NCBI RefSeq assembly: GCF_041690465.1
Contig: NZ_JAWLHG010000020.1
Span: 33,014-97,013, forward strand
Direction of reading: 5' to 3'
Source: Falsiroseomonas sp041690465
GTDB taxonomy: Bacteria > Pseudomonadota > Alphaproteobacteria > Acetobacterales > Acetobacteraceae
Length of the DNA stretch: 64,000 nt
Position 1 is the stretch's first letter. Each line of letters starts with the position of its first letter. Made by a program: the position numbers and the translations under genes. Shown one piece after another: positions 53,157 through 61,704 of the stretch. Under the pieces are notes generated by a model that saw nothing but the letters and a program-made list of their open reading frames with translations, had not been told where the DNA came from and ran no database searches.

Positions 53157-55478
53157 TCACATCGCGCGCACGGCCTTCAGGAAGCCGGCGGATTTCTCCC
53201 GCAGCGCCGCGGCCTGGCCCGCCAGGGCGCCGCTGTCGTCGCGCATCGCGGCGGCGGAGCCGCCAGTGGCTTCCGCCGCGCCGCGCACGCCCTCGATCCG
53301 GCCGGCGACCAGCTGGGTCGCCTCCGCCACCTGCGCCGCGCTGCGCGCGATCTCCTGCGTCGCCGCGCCCTGTTCCTCCACCGCCGCGGCGATGGTGGTG
53401 GCGATCTCGCTGGTGCGCTCCACCGTCGTGCCGATGCCGCGGATGGCGATGACCGCCTGCTGCGTGGCCGCCTGCATCTCGGCGATCTGGCGGCCGATCT
53501 CCTCGGTCGCCCGCGCCGTCTGGCCGGCGAGCGACTTCACCTCGCTGGCGACCACCGCGAACCCCTTGCCGGCCTCGCCGGCGCGCGCCGCCTCGATGGT
53601 GGCGTTGAGCGCGAGGAGGTTGGTCTGGCCGGCGATGTCGCCGATCAGCCGCACCACGTCACCGATCCGCGCCGCGGCCTCCGACAGGCCCTGCACCGTG
53701 GCATCCGTGGCGCGCGCCTCGGCCACCGCGCGGCTGGCGACTTCCGCGGCCTCGCCGACGCGGCGTGCGATCTCGGTGACGCTCGCCGCCATCTCCTCCG
53801 CCGCCGCGGCGACGGATTGCACATCGCCATGGGCGCGCCCGCCCGCCTCCGCCACCGCATGCGCCTCCTCGCCGGACGTCGCGGCGGCGGCGGAGAGTTC
53901 GCGCGCCGAAGCCTGCAGCCGCTCCGCCGAGCTCGCCACCGCATCCACCACCGCGCCGACCTCGCGTTCGAAGGTGTCGGCCAGGCGCACCTTCTCGGTG
54001 GCAAGGTTCCAGCTGAGCATCGCCCCGGCATAGCCGCCGGCGGCGTCGCGGATGGCGGAGATGCGCAGCTCGATCACCTCCGGCCCCAGCTTGATGCGCG
54101 AGGTGTGCGGCAGCCGGGACGGATCGGCGAGGATGGCGCGCTGCTGCTCCGGGTGCCGGTGCAGCACGTCGATGCTCCGGCCGATCACCTGGTCGGGCGG
54201 CACCGGCAGGTGGGCGGCGATGCGGTCCAGCAGGGTGCGGGCCTCGGCGTTCAGGTAGGTGATGCGGAAATCGTCCTTCGGGTCGGCGTTCATCACCGCT
54301 GCGGGCAGCTGTTCCAGCATCTGCCCCTGGGCGAAGGCCTGCCCGGCCGTGCCGCGCAGCGTCTCCAGCGCGTCCGCGATGATGCCGATCTCGTCGCGGC
54401 GCCCGCGATCGCCGACCGGGACCGTCGCGTCGCCGCCGGCGATGGCGCGCATCGCGGACGCCAGCCGGCGCAGCGGTGCGCCGACGGTGCGCGCCGTCAG
54501 CAGCCCCGACAGGACCACCACCAGCGCCACCGCGATGCCGGCCCAGAGCGTGCCGCTGCGCATGCCCGAGGCGGCCGCCAGCAGGCCCGCGCGGTGCGCG
54601 GCGGCGGCGGTTTCGCTCGCGTCGTTGAGCGCCGCCAGCTCACGGCGGAGCGCCTCGCGCGCCGGCAGCACGCGCTCGGCACGGATCTTCGCCACCTCGT
54701 CGCCGGCCTGCAGCACGCCCTCCGCGGCCTGCGCCAGGGCGATGGCGCGCTCGGAGAGGCGGGCGAAATCCTCGCGCAGGCGCTGCGGCGCCTCGGTCAC
54801 CGAGGCCAGGCCGCGGCCATGCACGCGGGCCTGGGCGATGCCGCGGCGGACACGCCGCACCTGGCTCTCCTCGCCGGCCGCCAGCAGGCGCTGCACCCCG
54901 ATCCGCACATCGTTCACGGCGTTGTGCACGGTCATCAGCCGCTGGCGCACATCCTCCTGCGCCTCGGCCGACACATCGAAGACGATGCTGCCATTCACCG
55001 CCTCGAACACCATGTCGTAATCGGCGGACTGGCCGAACAGCCCGGTGTCGCGCAGCTCGATCAGCTTCGCGCGTTCCTCCGCCAGCGCGGCCAGCGCGGC
55101 GCGGTAGCTGGTGGCGGCGCTGCGCAGCGGGCCGAGCGCCGCGGCCATCGCCGGGTCGCCATGGCTCTCCACGCCGGCGGCCAGGTCGCGCAGCGCGGTG
55201 TCGAGGCCGGCGAGCATGCGGTCGCGTGCCGGCGCCTGGCCGGCGGCATCCGGGGTCAGCAGCAGGTCGCGCTCCAGCACCGCGACATCGCGCAAGGCGG
55301 CATTGGCGGCGGCGATGCGGTCCTGCGCCTGCTCGCGACGCGTCTGGTCGCGCTGCACCTCCACCACGACCCCGGTCTCGACCCAGACCAGGGCGACCAG
55401 CGCGGAGAGCAGCAGCACCGCAAGCGCGGCCGAGGCGGCGAGCTTCCGCCCGACGGGGAGGTTGAGAAGCAGGCGCAT
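53157..55478 (-). CDS. Methyl-accepting chemotaxis protein with PAS domain
   Basis: A 773-residue chemoreceptor. TM1 is at about 15-33 (LAASAALAVLLLSALVALVW). A helical periplasmic sensor runs to about 300, TM2 is near 305-325 (LWAGIAVALVVVLSGLLTAR), and a HAMP region follows. A cytoplasmic PAS-like domain (about 385-480, FRITYLNAEARTLLDRIAAH) and the signalling domain with IGDIAGQTNLLALNATIEAA complete it. ATG at 55478 has AAGGAAG upstream. Its signalling tip is nearly identical to that of the chemoreceptor at 28.3-29.8 kb. The upstream region is cut by the scaffold gap. Confidence 0.92.
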   Translation of the reverse strand: MRLLLNLPVGRKLAASAALAVLLLSALVALVWVETGVVVEVQRDQTRREQAQDRIAAANAALRDVAVLERDLLLTPDAAGQAPARDRMLAGLDTALRDLAAGVESHGDPAMAAALGPLRSAATSYRAALAALAEERAKLIELRDTGLFGQSADYDMVFEAVNGSIVFDVSAEAQEDVRQRLMTVHNAVNDVRIGVQRLLAAGEESQVRRVRRGIAQARVHGRGLASVTEAPQRLREDFARLSERAIALAQAAEGVLQAGDEVAKIRAERVLPAREALRRELAALNDASETAAAAHRAGLLAAASGMRSGTLWAGIAVALVVVLSGLLTARTVGAPLRRLASAMRAIAGGDATVPVGDRGRRDEIGIIADALETLRGTAGQAFAQGQMLEQLPAAVMNADPKDDFRITYLNAEARTLLDRIAAHLPVPPDQVIGRSIDVLHRHPEQQRAILADPSRLPHTSRIKLGPEVIELRISAIRDAAGGYAGAMLSWNLATEKVRLADTFEREVGAVVDAVASSAERLQASARELSAAAATSGEEAHAVAEAGGRAHGDVQSVAAAAEEMAASVTEIARRVGEAAEVASRAVAEARATDATVQGLSEAAARIGDVVRLIGDIAGQTNLLALNATIEAARAGEAGKGFAVVASEVKSLAGQTARATEEIGRQIAEMQAATQQAVIAIRGIGTTVERTSEIATTIAAAVEEQGAATQEIARSAAQVAEATQLVAGRIEGVRGAAEATGGSAAAMRDDSGALAGQAAALREKSAGFLKAVRAM

Positions 55479-55579
55479 GGCAGTCTTCCTTGAGACGAGG
55501 CGAACCTCGCGCAACCTGCCAGCGCGGCCTTGACGTGGGGTGAACGAGACGCGCGCGCCCTGGCCGTTGCCGGCCAGGG

Positions 55580-55589
55580 NNNNNNNNNN
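55580..55589. other. Assembly gap (10 Ns)
   Basis: Ten consecutive N bases. True length is unknown. TTGCCGGCCAGGG occurs both just before the gap and at about 55667-55679, so a repeat may have broken the assembly here. Confidence 0.98.
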
Positions 55590-55694
55590 CCGCCGAGCTT
55601 TTCCATCTGCTGGAGCTGGTCCTTGAGGTCGTCCATGCCGAAGCGTCGAGACGCCTTGCCGACCTTGCCGGCCAGGGCGCGCGCCTTCAGTCGA
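55590..55694 (-). pseudogene. Possible fragment resembling the Ffh (SRP54) M-domain start, cut by the gap
   Basis: On the minus strand, 55690 to 55590 reads ARALAGKVGKASRRFG, then MDDLKDQLQQMEKLGG, and enters the gap. This resembles the F-x-L-x-D-F-x-x-Q-L-x-x-M-x-x-M-G-G segment of Ffh. It begins directly after the TAXI stop codon, with no plausible start. It may be a gene remnant or a misjoined contig end. Weak evidence, from short similarity only. Confidence 0.25.
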
Positions 55695-56690
55695 TCAGGC
55701 GCCGCGGACCATCATGTCCGGCACCGGCTGCCCGACCTCGCGCAGGTAGCGGGCTGCGCCGGGGTGGAAGGGCAGGAAGGTGTTCTTGTTCCAGTTCGCC
55801 GCCACCGTCTCCGACGCCGCGGAGATCGCGTTCTTCAGCCGGGCGTTCTGCCCGAGCACCGACTTGGTGATCTCATAGACCAGGTCGTCGGGCAGGCTCT
55901 TGTGGGCGATGGCGAAGTTGTACATGCCGACGATGTCGAGCGGCTCCGCCTGCTTGCGATAGGTGCCCATCGGCAGCTGGCCCTGCGCCATCTCCGGGTA
56001 CTTCTCGGTCAGCTTCCGGATCTCGTCGGCGGTGAAGTCGAGGTAGTTCACGTCGGCCTGCACCTCCAGCTCGCTGAAGGCCGGCACCGGCACGCCGGAG
56101 GCGAAGACGAAGGCGTCCAGCAGCCGGTCCTGCAGCTGGCCCGCCATGTCAGAGGCCGAGCCGAAGCGGATCGCCGAGGGCTTGTAGCCGAGATGGTCGA
56201 GCATCAGCGGGTAGTAGGTGCCCGGCGTGCCGCCGCGCGGCCCGACGCCGACATTCTTGCCCGCCAGGTCGGCGTGCTTGCTGATGCCGGAGCTCTTCAG
56301 CGCGATGCCATGGAACGGCGTGTCGTACATCGGGAACACCGCACGGATGTCCTGGAACTTGTTGCCCTGGGTCCAGGGGCCGGTGCCGTTCCAGGCCTGC
56401 AGTGCGACGCCCATCGTCACCATGCCCAGCTCGACTTCCTTGCGCTGGACCAGGACGATATTCTGGTTCGGGCCCTGGGTGGTGCGATAGGAGATGTTGA
56501 CCCCCGTGGCCTCCTGCGCGAGCTGGCCCCAGGCCGGCCCATACAGCGCATAGGTGCCGCCCGGCGCGGCGGTGCCCATGGTCAGGGCCCGCGGCCAGCT
56601 GGCGTTGCGCGGCTGCGCCAGGCCCGGGCGGAGCCCGATGAGGGTGGGGGCGGCCAGGCCGAGGCCAGCCAGGATGACTCGACGATGCAT
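55695..56690 (-). CDS. TAXI family TRAP transporter solute-binding subunit
   Basis: A 331-residue periplasmic binding protein. Signal peptide MHRRVILAGLGLAAPTLIGL is followed by TMGTAAPGGTYALYGPAWGQ (family motif), NVGVGPRGGTPGTYYPLMLD and MAGQLQDRLLDAFVFASGVP. ATG at 56690 has a strong GGGAGGAT site. No permease gene is adjacent. It is a different subfamily from the protein at the window start. The ligand is unknown; small dicarboxylates or glutamate-like compounds are usual. Confidence 0.93.
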   Translation of the reverse strand: MHRRVILAGLGLAAPTLIGLRPGLAQPRNASWPRALTMGTAAPGGTYALYGPAWGQLAQEATGVNISYRTTQGPNQNIVLVQRKEVELGMVTMGVALQAWNGTGPWTQGNKFQDIRAVFPMYDTPFHGIALKSSGISKHADLAGKNVGVGPRGGTPGTYYPLMLDHLGYKPSAIRFGSASDMAGQLQDRLLDAFVFASGVPVPAFSELEVQADVNYLDFTADEIRKLTEKYPEMAQGQLPMGTYRKQAEPLDIVGMYNFAIAHKSLPDDLVYEITKSVLGQNARLKNAISAASETVAANWNKNTFLPFHPGAARYLREVGQPVPDMMVRGA

Positions 56691-56813
56691 ATTATCCTCC
56701 CATGGGTGCATTCGGCAGGTTACCGGTTAGCAAGCTACCGCCCGCCGGCGCAACCCATGGCCGGATCGGCGCCCTTGCGCGGACTCGGCCATCTGCCACA
56801 TCAGGGTGGCTGC

Positions 56814-57239
56814 ATGCTCCACATCATCAAGCTCTGCGTCGGGGTGAAGGAGGTCGCCGAGCTGGCCGACTGGCAGGCCGAGCGCATCCGCCACGACCCG
56901 CCGCTGCGTCACCAGACCCGCATGATGCCGAAGCGCGTGGCGGAGCTGCTCGATGGCGGCTCGCTCTACTGGGTGATCGGCGGCTTCGTGCGGGTGCGCC
57001 AGCGCCTGCTGGATGTGCGCGAGGAGACGTGGGACGACGGCACCGCCTGCTGCGGCCTGGTGCTGGACCGGGAGCTGGTGCCGGTGGAGCTGCGCCCCCA
57101 GAAGCCGTTCCAGGGCTGGCGCTATTTCGACCCCGCCGCCGCGCCCGCCGACCTGCCGCGCGGCGCGGTGCCGGCCAGCGGGCTCGAGAAGCTGCCCCCG
57201 GCGCTGCGGAAGGAGCTGGCGGCGCTCTGCCTGATCTGA
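56814..57239 (+). CDS. DUF1489 family protein
   Basis: A 141-residue soluble protein with the DUF1489 pattern: MLHIIKLCVGVKEVAELADW, RMMPKRVAELLDGGSLYWVI, GGFVRVRQRLLDVR and the end PQKPFQGWRYFDPAAAP. The family is widespread in Alphaproteobacteria and uncharacterised. It stands alone 46 bases before the SDR gene and may share its promoter region. Confidence 0.9.
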   Translation: MLHIIKLCVGVKEVAELADWQAERIRHDPPLRHQTRMMPKRVAELLDGGSLYWVIGGFVRVRQRLLDVREETWDDGTACCGLVLDRELVPVELRPQKPFQGWRYFDPAAAPADLPRGAVPASGLEKLPPALRKELAALCLI

Positions 57240-57285
57240 GTGGGATGGGGTAGGCTCTCCGCAACCATCACGGAGGGAACCGCCG

Positions 57286-58056
57286 ATGCCGTCGCCGCAG
57301 CATGCCGCCATGTTCGATCTCACCGGGCGCGTCGCGCTCGTCACCGGCGCCTCGCGCGGGCTCGGCGCGGCGATGTCCGTGGGCCTGGCGCGCGCCGGCG
57401 CCGAGGTGGTGCTGAACGGGCGCGAACAGGCGACCCTCGATGCCCAGGCCGAGGCGATGCGCGCCGAGGGGCTGAAGGTCCGCACCGCCGCCTTCGACGT
57501 GCGCGACGCAGCGGCGATGGAGCGGGTGGTGAAGGGCCTCGGGCCGGTGGACATCCTGCTGCACAATGCCGGCAACCAGTATCGCGGCCCGGTCGAGACA
57601 CTGACCGACGAAGGCTGGTACGGCGTGCTCGACACCCACCTGACCGCCCTGTTCCGCCTCTCCCGCCTTGTCGTGCCGGGGATGAAGGAGCGCCGGCGCG
57701 GCAAGGTGATCGCCATCGGCAGCCTGGCGTCGGAGCTCGGCCGCGGCACCATCACGCCCTATTCGGCGGCCAAGGGCGGCCTGAAGATGTTCATCCGCGC
57801 CTTGGCGGTGGAACTCGGCCCGTTCAACATCCAGTGCAACGCGATCGGTCCCGGCTGGTTCGATACCGAGATGAACAAGCCGCTGCTGAACAACCCGGAA
57901 TGGCTCGCCACGGTGAAGCGCCGCTGCCCGGCCGAGCGCTACGCCCAGCCGGAGGAGATCGCCGGCACGGCGGTGTTCCTCGCCTCGTCGGCCAGCGATT
58001 TCGTCTCCGGCCAGCTGGTCTTCGTGGATGGCGGCGTCACCGCGAACATGATGTGA
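57286..58056 (+). CDS. SDR family oxidoreductase (gluconate 5-dehydrogenase-like)
   Basis: A 256-residue short-chain dehydrogenase. The cofactor motif is TGASRGLGAAM, then ILLHNAGNQY; the catalytic S-Y-K set is in IAIGSLASELGRG and TPYSAAKGG. The C-terminal QLVFVDGGVTANMM is typical of classical SDRs. It most resembles gluconate 5-dehydrogenases, but specificity cannot be told from sequence. ATG at 57286 has ACGGAGG upstream. A TAGGCT -10-like hexamer lies at 57251-57256. Confidence 0.9.
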   Translation: MPSPQHAAMFDLTGRVALVTGASRGLGAAMSVGLARAGAEVVLNGREQATLDAQAEAMRAEGLKVRTAAFDVRDAAAMERVVKGLGPVDILLHNAGNQYRGPVETLTDEGWYGVLDTHLTALFRLSRLVVPGMKERRRGKVIAIGSLASELGRGTITPYSAAKGGLKMFIRALAVELGPFNIQCNAIGPGWFDTEMNKPLLNNPEWLATVKRRCPAERYAQPEEIAGTAVFLASSASDFVSGQLVFVDGGVTANMM

Positions 58057-58072
58057 GGCGGCAGGCGCGCTA

Positions 58073-58111
58073 GACCCGAGTTGCCCGGATTGTGTCCTGG
58101 CTACTCGGGTC
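58073..58111. terminator. Inverted repeat between SDR and BKACE genes
   Basis: GACCCGAGTTGCC (58073-58085) pairs with GGCTACTCGGGTC (58099-58111) at 12 of 13 positions, with a 13-base loop. It lies between convergent genes, so it may end transcription both ways. The 13-base right arm recurs after the gamma-glutamyltransferase gene (63904-63916). Confidence 0.5.
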
Positions 58112-58137
58112 CAGCCTTTCGAGCCGGCGATCGCGGG

Positions 58138-58869
58138 CTAAAGCGCCATCGCCGCCGCCACCAGCGCAGCATTGTCCTGCGCCGGGCTGCCATCGGGCAG
58201 CTCGGCCATATCCTCCAGCCCGATCCGCAGCATCAGGCCGAGCGCAGCGGCGCGGCGCGCCATCGGCCAGGCGCTGCGGCCGAAGCCGTGCAGCTGGTGC
58301 TCCGGCCCGCCCTCGCCGATCAGCGCCAGGATGCCGGCGGCCACCGCCTCGGCCGCCGCGGGCTCGACATCGTCCATCTCCACCAGCACGCGGCGGCAGC
58401 CGGGGAGCAGGCCGAGGGCGAGCAGGCGGTTGGCATCCGAGATCGAGGCCAGCCCGGCCTCGACGCCGATGCCGCCTTCCTGCAGCGCCTCGATCACCGC
58501 CGGCGCGGTGCGCTCCGCGAGGTTCACCGAGGCCTCGTCCGGCCGCGCCAGCAGCGGCAGCCCGGCCCAGCGGCGGACGCAGGAAAGCTGCCGTGCATCG
58601 TCCTGCTCGATCCAGTCGCCGGTGCTGACCGAGACATGCACGCCGGGCGCCGCGCGGCGCACCGCGGTGACGGCGGCACCCACCGCCGCCGGATCCAGCG
58701 TCTCGGCGCCCTCGGCGTCGCGCGGATGGATGTGCAGCGCGACGGCGCCGGACGCGACGCAGGCGGCGGCGTCGGCCGCCAGCTGGTCCGGCGTGACCGG
58801 CAGGCGGGGATGGAAGCCCTTCGCCCGCGCCCCGTTCAGGCAGGCCTGGATGCGCCGCGTCGTTGCCAC
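58138..58869 (-). CDS. BKACE (DUF849) beta-keto acid cleavage enzyme
   Basis: A 243-residue zinc enzyme of the 3-keto-5-aminohexanoate cleavage family, which splits beta-keto acids with acetyl-CoA. The metal site begins with VALHIHPRDAEGAETLDP. The start RIQACLNGARAKGFHPRLPV and the downstream GIEAG-like block GGIGVEAGLASISDANRLLA match the family. It is shorter than typical members (270-310), missing part of a loop, like some actinobacterial and roseomonad homologues. Substrate unknown. Confidence 0.87.
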   Translation of the reverse strand: MATTRRIQACLNGARAKGFHPRLPVTPDQLAADAAACVASGAVALHIHPRDAEGAETLDPAAVGAAVTAVRRAAPGVHVSVSTGDWIEQDDARQLSCVRRWAGLPLLARPDEASVNLAERTAPAVIEALQEGGIGVEAGLASISDANRLLALGLLPGCRRVLVEMDDVEPAAAEAVAAGILALIGEGGPEHQLHGFGRSAWPMARRAAALGLMLRIGLEDMAELPDGSPAQDNAALVAAAMAL

Positions 58870-58997
58870 CTTCCCTCCTCCGTCGCCGCCGGCATCGCCC
58901 CAACTATGCGCGCCGCGCCGCAGGATGCCAGGGCCGCCTCGCCCCGCCTGCGCTGCCCGGCTTGCGCCACCCGGCCCGGCGCGACCATATCGCGGCG

Positions 58998-59822
58998 ATG
59001 GATCTCGACTTCACCGAGGCGGAGCTGCACCGCTATTCCCGCCACATCCTGCTCGCGGAGGTGGGCGCGGTGGGCCAGGCGCGGCTGCGCGCGGCGAAGG
59101 TGCTGGTGGTCGGCGCCGGCGGGCTGGGGTCGCCGCTGGCGCTCTACCTCGCTGCGGCGGGGGTCGGCACGATCGGGCTGGTGGACCATGACAGCCTCGA
59201 ACTCTCCAACCTGCAGCGCCAGGTGGCGCACAGCACCGCGCGCCTCGGCCGCAACAAGGCGGCGAGCGCGGCGGAGACGCTGGCGGCGCTGAACCCGGAG
59301 GTGCGCGTCGTGGTCCATGCCCGCCGGATGGACGCGGAGGCGGCGCGGGAGCTGATCCCGCGCTACGACATCGTCTGCGACGGCACCGACAATTTCGCCA
59401 CGCGCTTCCTGCTCGGCGATGCCTGCCACCTGCTCGGCCGGCCGCTGGTGAGTGCCGCGGTGCTGCGCTTCGAGGGGCAGCTTTCGGTGTTCCGCGGGCA
59501 TCAGGGCGCGCCGCATCCCTGCCATCGCTGCCTGCACCCGGAGCCGCCGCCGGAAGGCCTGGTGCCGACCTGCTCGGAAGCCGGCGTGCTCGGCGCGGTC
59601 ACCGGCGTGATGGGCACGCTGCAGGCGACGGAGGTGTTGAAGCTGATCCTCGACATCGGCGAGAGCCTGTCGGGGCGGCTGCTGCTGTGGGACGCGCTGG
59701 ATGCGCGCTTCCGCACCGTGAAGCTGCGGCGCGATCCGGCCTGCACGCTGTGCGGCGAGACGGCGACGATCCACGATCTTTCGGCGCATGAGGGCGTGGC
59801 GCCGGCGGTGTGCGCCGTTTGA
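58998..59822 (+). CDS. moeB: MoeB/ThiF-type adenylyltransferase
   Basis: A 274-residue E1-like enzyme that adenylates the C-terminus of a sulfur-carrier protein (MoaD or ThiS). The nucleotide loop is VVGAGGLGSPLALYLAAAGV. The block LELSNLQRQVAHSTARLGRN and the zinc cysteines in HPCHRCLHP and ACTLCGE are intact, and PTCSEAGVLG carries the family Cys. No rhodanese domain is attached. The stop codon lies inside the next gene, so the two are coupled. Confidence 0.92.
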   Translation: MDLDFTEAELHRYSRHILLAEVGAVGQARLRAAKVLVVGAGGLGSPLALYLAAAGVGTIGLVDHDSLELSNLQRQVAHSTARLGRNKAASAAETLAALNPEVRVVVHARRMDAEAARELIPRYDIVCDGTDNFATRFLLGDACHLLGRPLVSAAVLRFEGQLSVFRGHQGAPHPCHRCLHPEPPPEGLVPTCSEAGVLGAVTGVMGTLQATEVLKLILDIGESLSGRLLLWDALDARFRTVKLRRDPACTLCGETATIHDLSAHEGVAPAVCAV

Positions 59823-60193
59823 CACACCCGCTCGGCATCCTGCTGCTCTCTGGCGATCACGAGCGCGCGCACTACGCGCTGGTCTTGGCCACCGGCGCGG
59901 CGGCGGTGGGGCGGGAGGTGGTGATCTTCGCCACCAACGCCGGCTGCCGGCTGTTCCACCGGGCGCGGCCGCTGGAAGCCGATGCCCGCGAATCGCTGCT
60001 GGCGGAGCGCGGCGTGGCCGGCATCGGAACATTGCTGATGGCGGCGGAAGAGCTCGGCATCCGCCGCATCGCCTGCGAGGCGGGGCTGCGCGCCGAGGGA
60101 CTCGACGCGGCGGCGCTGCGCCCGGGGGTGGAAGTGGCGGGTGTCGTGACCTTCCTGGCGGCGATCGGCGCCGGCCAGATCGTGACCCTCTGA
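59810..60193 (+). CDS. DsrE-family protein
   Basis: A 127-residue protein of the DsrE/DsrF-like fold: LGILLLSGDHERAHYALVLA, VGREVVIFATNAGCRLF, GIGTLLMAAEELGIRRIACE, and the end GVVTFLAAIGAGQIVTL. DsrE-type proteins take part in sulfur relay. Two cysteines (Cys45 and the one in RRIACEAG) could act. The GTG start at 59810 overlaps moeB by 13 bases, so a link between the DsrE protein and sulfur-carrier activation is suggested. Confidence 0.8.
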   Translation: MRRLTHPLGILLLSGDHERAHYALVLATGAAAVGREVVIFATNAGCRLFHRARPLEADARESLLAERGVAGIGTLLMAAEELGIRRIACEAGLRAEGLDAAALRPGVEVAGVVTFLAAIGAGQIVTL

Positions 60194-60236
60194 GCACGGC
60201 TTGACCCGGCGCACGAAAGTGTCGGAGGGATCGGAT

Positions 60237-61124
60237 ATGCGCGTGCTCCTTCCCGTCCAGGTTGCGGTCCTGCTCTCGGCACTGGCCGGCGGTCCGGCCT
60301 GGCCCCAGCAGATCGTGCAGCCCGGCAGCCTGCCGCCGCCCCGCCCGTTGCAGGCGCCCTCGCCGGCACCCGCAACGCCGCCCGCCGCGCCGCGCCCAGC
60401 GCCGCAGGCGGCGCCGACGCCCCCGCAAGCCGCGCCGCGCCCGGCGCAGGCCCGCCCCGCACCGGCGCCAGCGCCACGCCCGCCGGCGCAGGCGACCCCG
60501 GCGCGCCGGCCCCCGGCGCAGCCGCCGGCAGTCGGCGCCAGGACGCCGCCCGCGAATCGCCGCCCCGGCGTGGCCGCCGCGGCGGGGGCTGCCGGTGCCG
60601 CTGCCAGTGCAGGGGCCGCCGCGGCCAGCCGCCCTGCGCCCGCCCCGACGGCGGTCCCACCTTCGCCTACGCCGCCCTCGGTCGGCCAGGTGAGCGGGCT
60701 GCCGCTGCCGCGCTTCGCCTCGCTGCGCTCCGACCAAGTCAATCTGCGGGTGGGGCCGAACACCACCTTCCCGATCGAATGGACCTTCCAGCGCCGCGAC
60801 CTGCCGGTGCAGATCATCGGCGAGTTCCAGGTCTGGCGCCGGGTGCGCGACGTGGACGGCGCGGAGGGCTGGGTGCACCAGTCCACGCTCGCCGGCCGCC
60901 GCACCGTGCTGGTGCGCCCGCCCGCCGGCGCCACCGAGATCGCGCTCCGCCACGGTCCGGATGCGGAAAGCCCGCCGGCGGCGCGGCTGCGCGCAGGCGT
61001 GATCGCACGGGTGCGCGAATGCGAGGCCACCAGCGCCTGGTGCGAGGTGCAGGTCGCCGGCCATCGCGGCTATGTTCGCCGCAACGAGGTCTGGGGCATC
61101 ATCGCCGGCGAGGAGGTGAAGTGA
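60237..61124 (+). CDS. SH3-domain secreted protein with Pro/Ala-rich linker
   Basis: A 295-residue exported protein. The N-terminal signal is MRVLLPVQVAVLLSALAGGP. Residues about 30-155 are a low-complexity Pro/Ala/Arg linker. Two bacterial SH3-like repeats then follow: RSDQVNLRVGPNTTFPIEWT with DVDGAEGWVHQSTLAGRR, and ATEIALRHGPDAESPPAARL with the end VAGHRGYVRRNEVWGIIAGE. Such domains bind peptidoglycan or protein ligands. ATG at 60237 has CGGAGGGA. Its stop overlaps the next start (TGATG), tying it to the nitrile-hydratase-type genes; the functional reason is unclear. Confidence 0.85.
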   Translation: MRVLLPVQVAVLLSALAGGPAWPQQIVQPGSLPPPRPLQAPSPAPATPPAAPRPAPQAAPTPPQAAPRPAQARPAPAPAPRPPAQATPARRPPAQPPAVGARTPPANRRPGVAAAAGAAGAAASAGAAAASRPAPAPTAVPPSPTPPSVGQVSGLPLPRFASLRSDQVNLRVGPNTTFPIEWTFQRRDLPVQIIGEFQVWRRVRDVDGAEGWVHQSTLAGRRTVLVRPPAGATEIALRHGPDAESPPAARLRAGVIARVRECEATSAWCEVQVAGHRGYVRRNEVWGIIAGEEVK

Positions 61125-61423
61125 TGGACGAGGACACGCCGCCGCCCGCCACGCATGACCTCGGTGGCGCACCGCGCTTCCGCTGCACGCCGGTGGAGCC
61201 CGACGACAACGCGCCGCCCGACGAGTTCGGCAAGCGCGTGGACGCGCTGCGCCAGCTTCTCGCCCAGCGCGGCCTGATGAGCGTGGACGAGCTGCGCCGC
61301 TGCGTGGAGGCGATCCCCGACGCCGAGTACCATGCGCTCGGCTATTACGAGCGCTGGCTGCGCGCGATCAGCGGGCTGATGGTTGAGAAGGGCGTCGTCG
61401 GCGCGAAGGACATCGCGTCATGA
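61124..61423 (+). CDS. Nitrile hydratase/thiocyanate hydrolase-type beta subunit, N-terminal half
   Basis: A 99-residue protein equal to the N-terminal half of nitrile hydratase beta: HDLGGAPRFRCTPVEPDDNA, then DALRQLLAQRGLMSVDELRR and YHALGYYERWLRAISGLMVE, ending in the EKGVV motif. In ordinary nitrile hydratases this is fused to the next gene's product. The split corresponds to thiocyanate hydrolase subunits, where separate beta and alpha genes precede gamma. Start and stop overlap both neighbours. Confidence 0.85.
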   Translation: MDEDTPPPATHDLGGAPRFRCTPVEPDDNAPPDEFGKRVDALRQLLAQRGLMSVDELRRCVEAIPDAEYHALGYYERWLRAISGLMVEKGVVGAKDIAS

Positions 61424-61704
61424 GGTTCGCCGCCGGCACGCCGGTGCGGGTGAAGCGCGACTTCCCCGAACTGCGCGGCCCCTGCCACATCCGCACGCCG
61501 CACTACCTCCGCGGTTCCTCCGGCGTGGTGGAGCGCCCGCTCGGCGCCCATCCGAACCCCGAGGACCTCGCCTTCGGCCGCCCCGCCGCGCGCGTGCCGC
61601 TGTATCACGTGCGCTTCGAGCAGCCCGCGCTATTCGGCGAGGGCGCATCCGGCGACACGCTGCTCGTCGAGATCTTCGAGCACTGGCTTGAGGAGATGCA
61701 TTGA
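61420..61704 (+). CDS. Nitrile hydratase/thiocyanate hydrolase-type beta subunit, C-terminal half
   Basis: A 94-residue SH3-like subunit matching the C-terminal half of nitrile hydratase beta: FAAGTPVRVKRDFPELRGPC, HIRTPHYLRGSSGVVERPLG, LYHVRFEQPALFGEG, and the end VEIFEHWLEEMH. ATG overlaps the previous stop (ATGA), and its stop overlaps the next start (TGATG). There is a genuine pair of separate start/stop signals, not a frameshift, because both frames keep proper termini. Confidence 0.85.
   Translation: MRFAAGTPVRVKRDFPELRGPCHIRTPHYLRGSSGVVERPLGAHPNPEDLAFGRPAARVPLYHVRFEQPALFGEGASGDTLLVEIFEHWLEEMH

Noticed and set aside
55256..55636. A minus-strand open frame running across the N gap
   Set aside because: The part beyond the gap is out of any recognised frame and overlaps the chemoreceptor start region; joining across Ns is meaningless.
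61420..61426. Frameshift splitting one nitrile hydratase beta gene
   Set aside because: Both halves have proper start and stop codons in ATGA/TGATG overlaps and match the known separate-subunit layout of thiocyanate hydrolase.
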